Assembly (NCBI RefSeq): GCF_001905465.1
Contig: NZ_LISX01000004.1
Span: 307,667 to 371,666, forward strand
From: Kitasatospora sp. CB01950
GTDB taxonomy: Bacteria; Actinomycetota; Actinomycetes; Streptomycetales; Streptomycetaceae
Length of the DNA stretch: 64,000 nt
Direction: 5' to 3'
Shown here: in pieces, positions 62,254 to 64,000 of the stretch
Layout of the letters: the number at the start of each line of letters is the position of its first letter
How positions within the stretch are numbered: the stretch's first letter is position 1
Translations under genes and position numbers: made by a program
Notes under the pieces: model-generated
What the model saw: the letters and a program-made list of their open reading frames with translations, nothing else
The model's database searches: none
Told to the model about the DNA's origin: nothing

Positions 62254-63291
62254 CTACTCGGCCACCGTCCAGGTGCTCGACCCCGTCAGCAGACCGGCCA
62301 GTTCGCCCCGCCCCTTCTGCTCCTCCGCCAACGCCAACTGGTCTGCCATCTGCACGTCGTAGACGTCCCGGCGGACGTCCCGAAGGACACCGATCGGCGT
62401 GTGGTGCAGGGTGTCCGCATCCGCCAGCCGGGTCAGCGCGAACGCCGTGGCCGGGCTGCTCGCGTGCGCGTCGTGCACCAGGGCCGTCCCCTCCCCGAGC
62501 GGGGCGATCCGCAGCTCCCCGTCCGGCCCGCGCACCACGTGCCGGTCCGCGCCGACCAGGACCGGCTGCCCGTGCTCCAGCCGGACGATCGCCTCGTCCC
62601 GGGTGCCCGGCTCCTTCAGGATCTCGAACGCCCCGTCGTTGAAGATGTTGCAGTTCTGGTAGATCTCCACCAGCGCCGTGCCCTCGTGCTGCGCGGCCGC
62701 CCGCAGCACCGACTGAAGGTGCTGCCGGTCCGAGTCGATCGTCCGCGCCACGAAGCTCGCCTCGGCCCCGATCGCCAGCGACAGCGGATTGAACGGCGCG
62801 TCCAGCGACCCCATCGGCGTCGACTTGGTGATCTTCCCGACCTCGCTGGTCGGCGAGTACTGCCCCTTCGTCAGCCCGTAGATCCGGTTGTTGAACAGCA
62901 GGATCTTCAGATTGACGTTCCGCCGCAGCGCATGGATCAGGTGATTGCCGCCGATCGACAGTGCGTCCCCGTCACCCGTCACCACCCACACCGACAGGTC
63001 GGGACGGGACGCGGCCAGGCCGGTGGCGATCGCCGGGGCACGCCCGTGGATCGAGTGCATGCCGTACGTATTCATGTAGTACGGGAACCGCGAGGAGCAG
63101 CCGATGCCGGAGACGAAGACGGTGTTCTCCCGGCGGATGCCGAGCTCCGGCATGAAGGACTGCACGGCCGCGAGGATCGCGTAGTCGCCGCAGCCGGGGC
63201 ACCAGCGCACTTCCTGGTCGGTCTTGAAGTCCTTCGCGGTCTGCGGTCCGTCGGCCTTGGGGACGAGCCGCAGAGCGGGGAAGTCGGTCAT
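62254..63291 (-). CDS. korB: 2-oxoacid:ferredoxin oxidoreductase, beta subunit
   Basis: 345 residues from ATG 63291. The beta subunit marks are WCPGCGDYAILAAVQ, GIGCSSRFPYYMNTYG and the thiamine pyrophosphate site VVTGDGDALSIGGNHLIHAL with FNNRIYGLTKGQYSPTS. Together with the alpha subunit it oxidises 2-oxoglutarate (or another 2-oxoacid) to acyl-CoA with ferredoxin as acceptor, the alternative to 2-oxoglutarate dehydrogenase in actinobacteria. The start overlaps the alpha stop by ATGA. Confidence 0.93.
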   Translation of the reverse strand: MTDFPALRLVPKADGPQTAKDFKTDQEVRWCPGCGDYAILAAVQSFMPELGIRRENTVFVSGIGCSSRFPYYMNTYGMHSIHGRAPAIATGLAASRPDLSVWVVTGDGDALSIGGNHLIHALRRNVNLKILLFNNRIYGLTKGQYSPTSEVGKITKSTPMGSLDAPFNPLSLAIGAEASFVARTIDSDRQHLQSVLRAAAQHEGTALVEIYQNCNIFNDGAFEILKEPGTRDEAIVRLEHGQPVLVGADRHVVRGPDGELRIAPLGEGTALVHDAHASSPATAFALTRLADADTLHHTPIGVLRDVRRDVYDVQMADQLALAEEQKGRGELAGLLTGSSTWTVAE

Positions 63292-64000
63292 CGGGTCGCC
63301 TCCGCGTCGAGCGTGCCGATCGCCGCGTGCAGCACGTCGGCGAGTTGGGCGGCCTTGAACGGCAGGCCGCGCACCTGGTTGTAGGACTGCGCGTCGACGA
63401 GGTACTTGGCGCGCAGCAGCAGGGCGAGCTGTCCGAGGTTCATCTCGGGGACGATCACCCGCTCGTACCGGCGCAGCACCGTGCCGAGGTTGGCCGGGAA
63501 GGGGTTGAGGTTCCGCAGGTGGGCCTGGGCGACCTGGCCGCCGTCGGCCCGCACCCGGCGCACGGCGGCGGCGATCGGGCCGTAGGTGGAGCCCCAGCCG
63601 AGCACCAGGACGCGGGCCTCGCCGCTCGGGTCGTCGACCTCGACGTCGGGGACCTCGATGCCGTCGATCTTGGCCTGCCGGGTGCGGACCATGAAGTCGT
63701 GGTTGGCGGGGTCGTAGGAGATGTTGCCGGTGCCGTCCTGCTTCTCGATGCCGCCGATCCGGTGTTCGAGGCCGGGGGTGCCGGGGACGGCCCACGGGCG
63801 GGCGAGGGTGTGCGGGTCCCGCTGGTAGGGGCGGAAGGTGCCGTCGGGGCCGTTCGGCTCGGTGGCGAACTCGACGCGCAGGTCCGGGAGTTCGTCGATG
63901 TCCGGGATCTTCCACGGCTCGGAGCCGTTGGCCAGGTAGCCGTCGGAGAGCAGGAACACCGGGGTGCGGTAGGTGAGCGCGATCCGGGCGGCGTCGAGCA
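63288..64000 (-). CDS. korA: 2-oxoacid:ferredoxin oxidoreductase, alpha subunit (3' part)
   Basis: The frame is open to the right edge (reading LDAARIALTYRTPVFLLSDG from the edge), so only the last 237 or so residues are present and the start lies beyond the window. The segment DGYLANGSEPWKIPD and RVEFATEPNGPDGTFRPYQR fit the pyrimidine-binding and linker parts of KorA, and VLVLGWGSTYGPIAAAVRRV with RNLNPFPANLGTVLRRYERV the C-terminal transketolase domain. Upstream gamma domain is not visible. Coupled to korB. Confidence 0.92.
   Translation of the reverse strand, partial: LDAARIALTYRTPVFLLSDGYLANGSEPWKIPDIDELPDLRVEFATEPNGPDGTFRPYQRDPHTLARPWAVPGTPGLEHRIGGIEKQDGTGNISYDPANHDFMVRTRQAKIDGIEVPDVEVDDPSGEARVLVLGWGSTYGPIAAAVRRVRADGGQVAQAHLRNLNPFPANLGTVLRRYERVIVPEMNLGQLALLLRAKYLVDAQSYNQVRGLPFKAAQLADVLHAAIGTLDAEATR

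Overview
The window is GC-rich (low 70s percent by eye) actinobacterial chromosome, most like Streptomyces or Kitasatospora. Pointers to that family are a principal-like sigma factor matching HrdD with a SigR-type promoter, the divisome protein SepX/GlpR next to its partner Glp, bifunctional FO synthase, a mycothiol-dependent nitroreductase, a helix-turn-helix/DUF397 pair, a GPP34-family protein and strong GTG start usage. No phage, insertion sequence, rRNA or CRISPR array is visible.

Layout. 1-6840: a glycosyltransferase-like protein cut by the left edge, a STAND NTPase with TPRs and a degenerate P-loop, a superfamily 1 helicase and tRNA-Ala(CGC). 7339-13999: a leftward run with cdg (GGDEF), galU, glp/moeA, moaC, moaB, an acetyltransferase and sepX/glpR, with 5-formyltetrahydrofolate cyclo-ligase facing the other way. 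14317-26560: conserved core genes: penicillin-acylase-like hydrolase, K+/H+ antiporter, MFS exporter, FmdB zinc ribbon behind a CIRCE-like operator, mscL, hrdD with a SigR-type promoter, PAP2 phosphatase and murJ. 26598-29466: two LuxR-type regulators and two small unknown proteins.

29576-46483 is the most interesting part: a compact RiPP (ribosomal peptide) gene cluster. A 50-residue precursor gene (44196-44348), with a double-glycine leader and a Ser-rich core holding one Cys, is followed by a hairpin and then a tightly coupled operon: cytochrome P450, HlyD-type secretion protein, C39-peptidase ABC exporter, second NHLM-type ABC exporter, LanM-like synthetase, E1-like/YcaO fusion cyclodehydratase and SagB-type azoline dehydrogenase. 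The LanM dehydratase half looks intact, but its cyclase half lacks the usual zinc-ligand motifs. The inferred product is therefore a peptide with azoles and dehydroalanines, possibly without lanthionine rings, made by combining class II lanthipeptide and linear azol(in)e peptide (LAP) enzymes. A divergent ABC transporter pair (44622-46483) is a plausible immunity or export system, and the region between carries operator-like repeats.

46738-64000: housekeeping and conserved genes: Rv2466c-type nitroreductase, PEP mutase/isocitrate lyase-like protein, tRNA-Arg(CCT), polyprenol-phosphate mannose synthase, a D-Ala-D-Ala carboxypeptidase with a long repetitive tail, GPP34, XRE/DUF397 pair, ADP-ribosylglycohydrolase, FO synthase, a LolA-like exported protein, an orphan solute-binding protein, RarD and the two subunits of a 2-oxoacid:ferredoxin oxidoreductase (the alpha subunit runs off the right edge).
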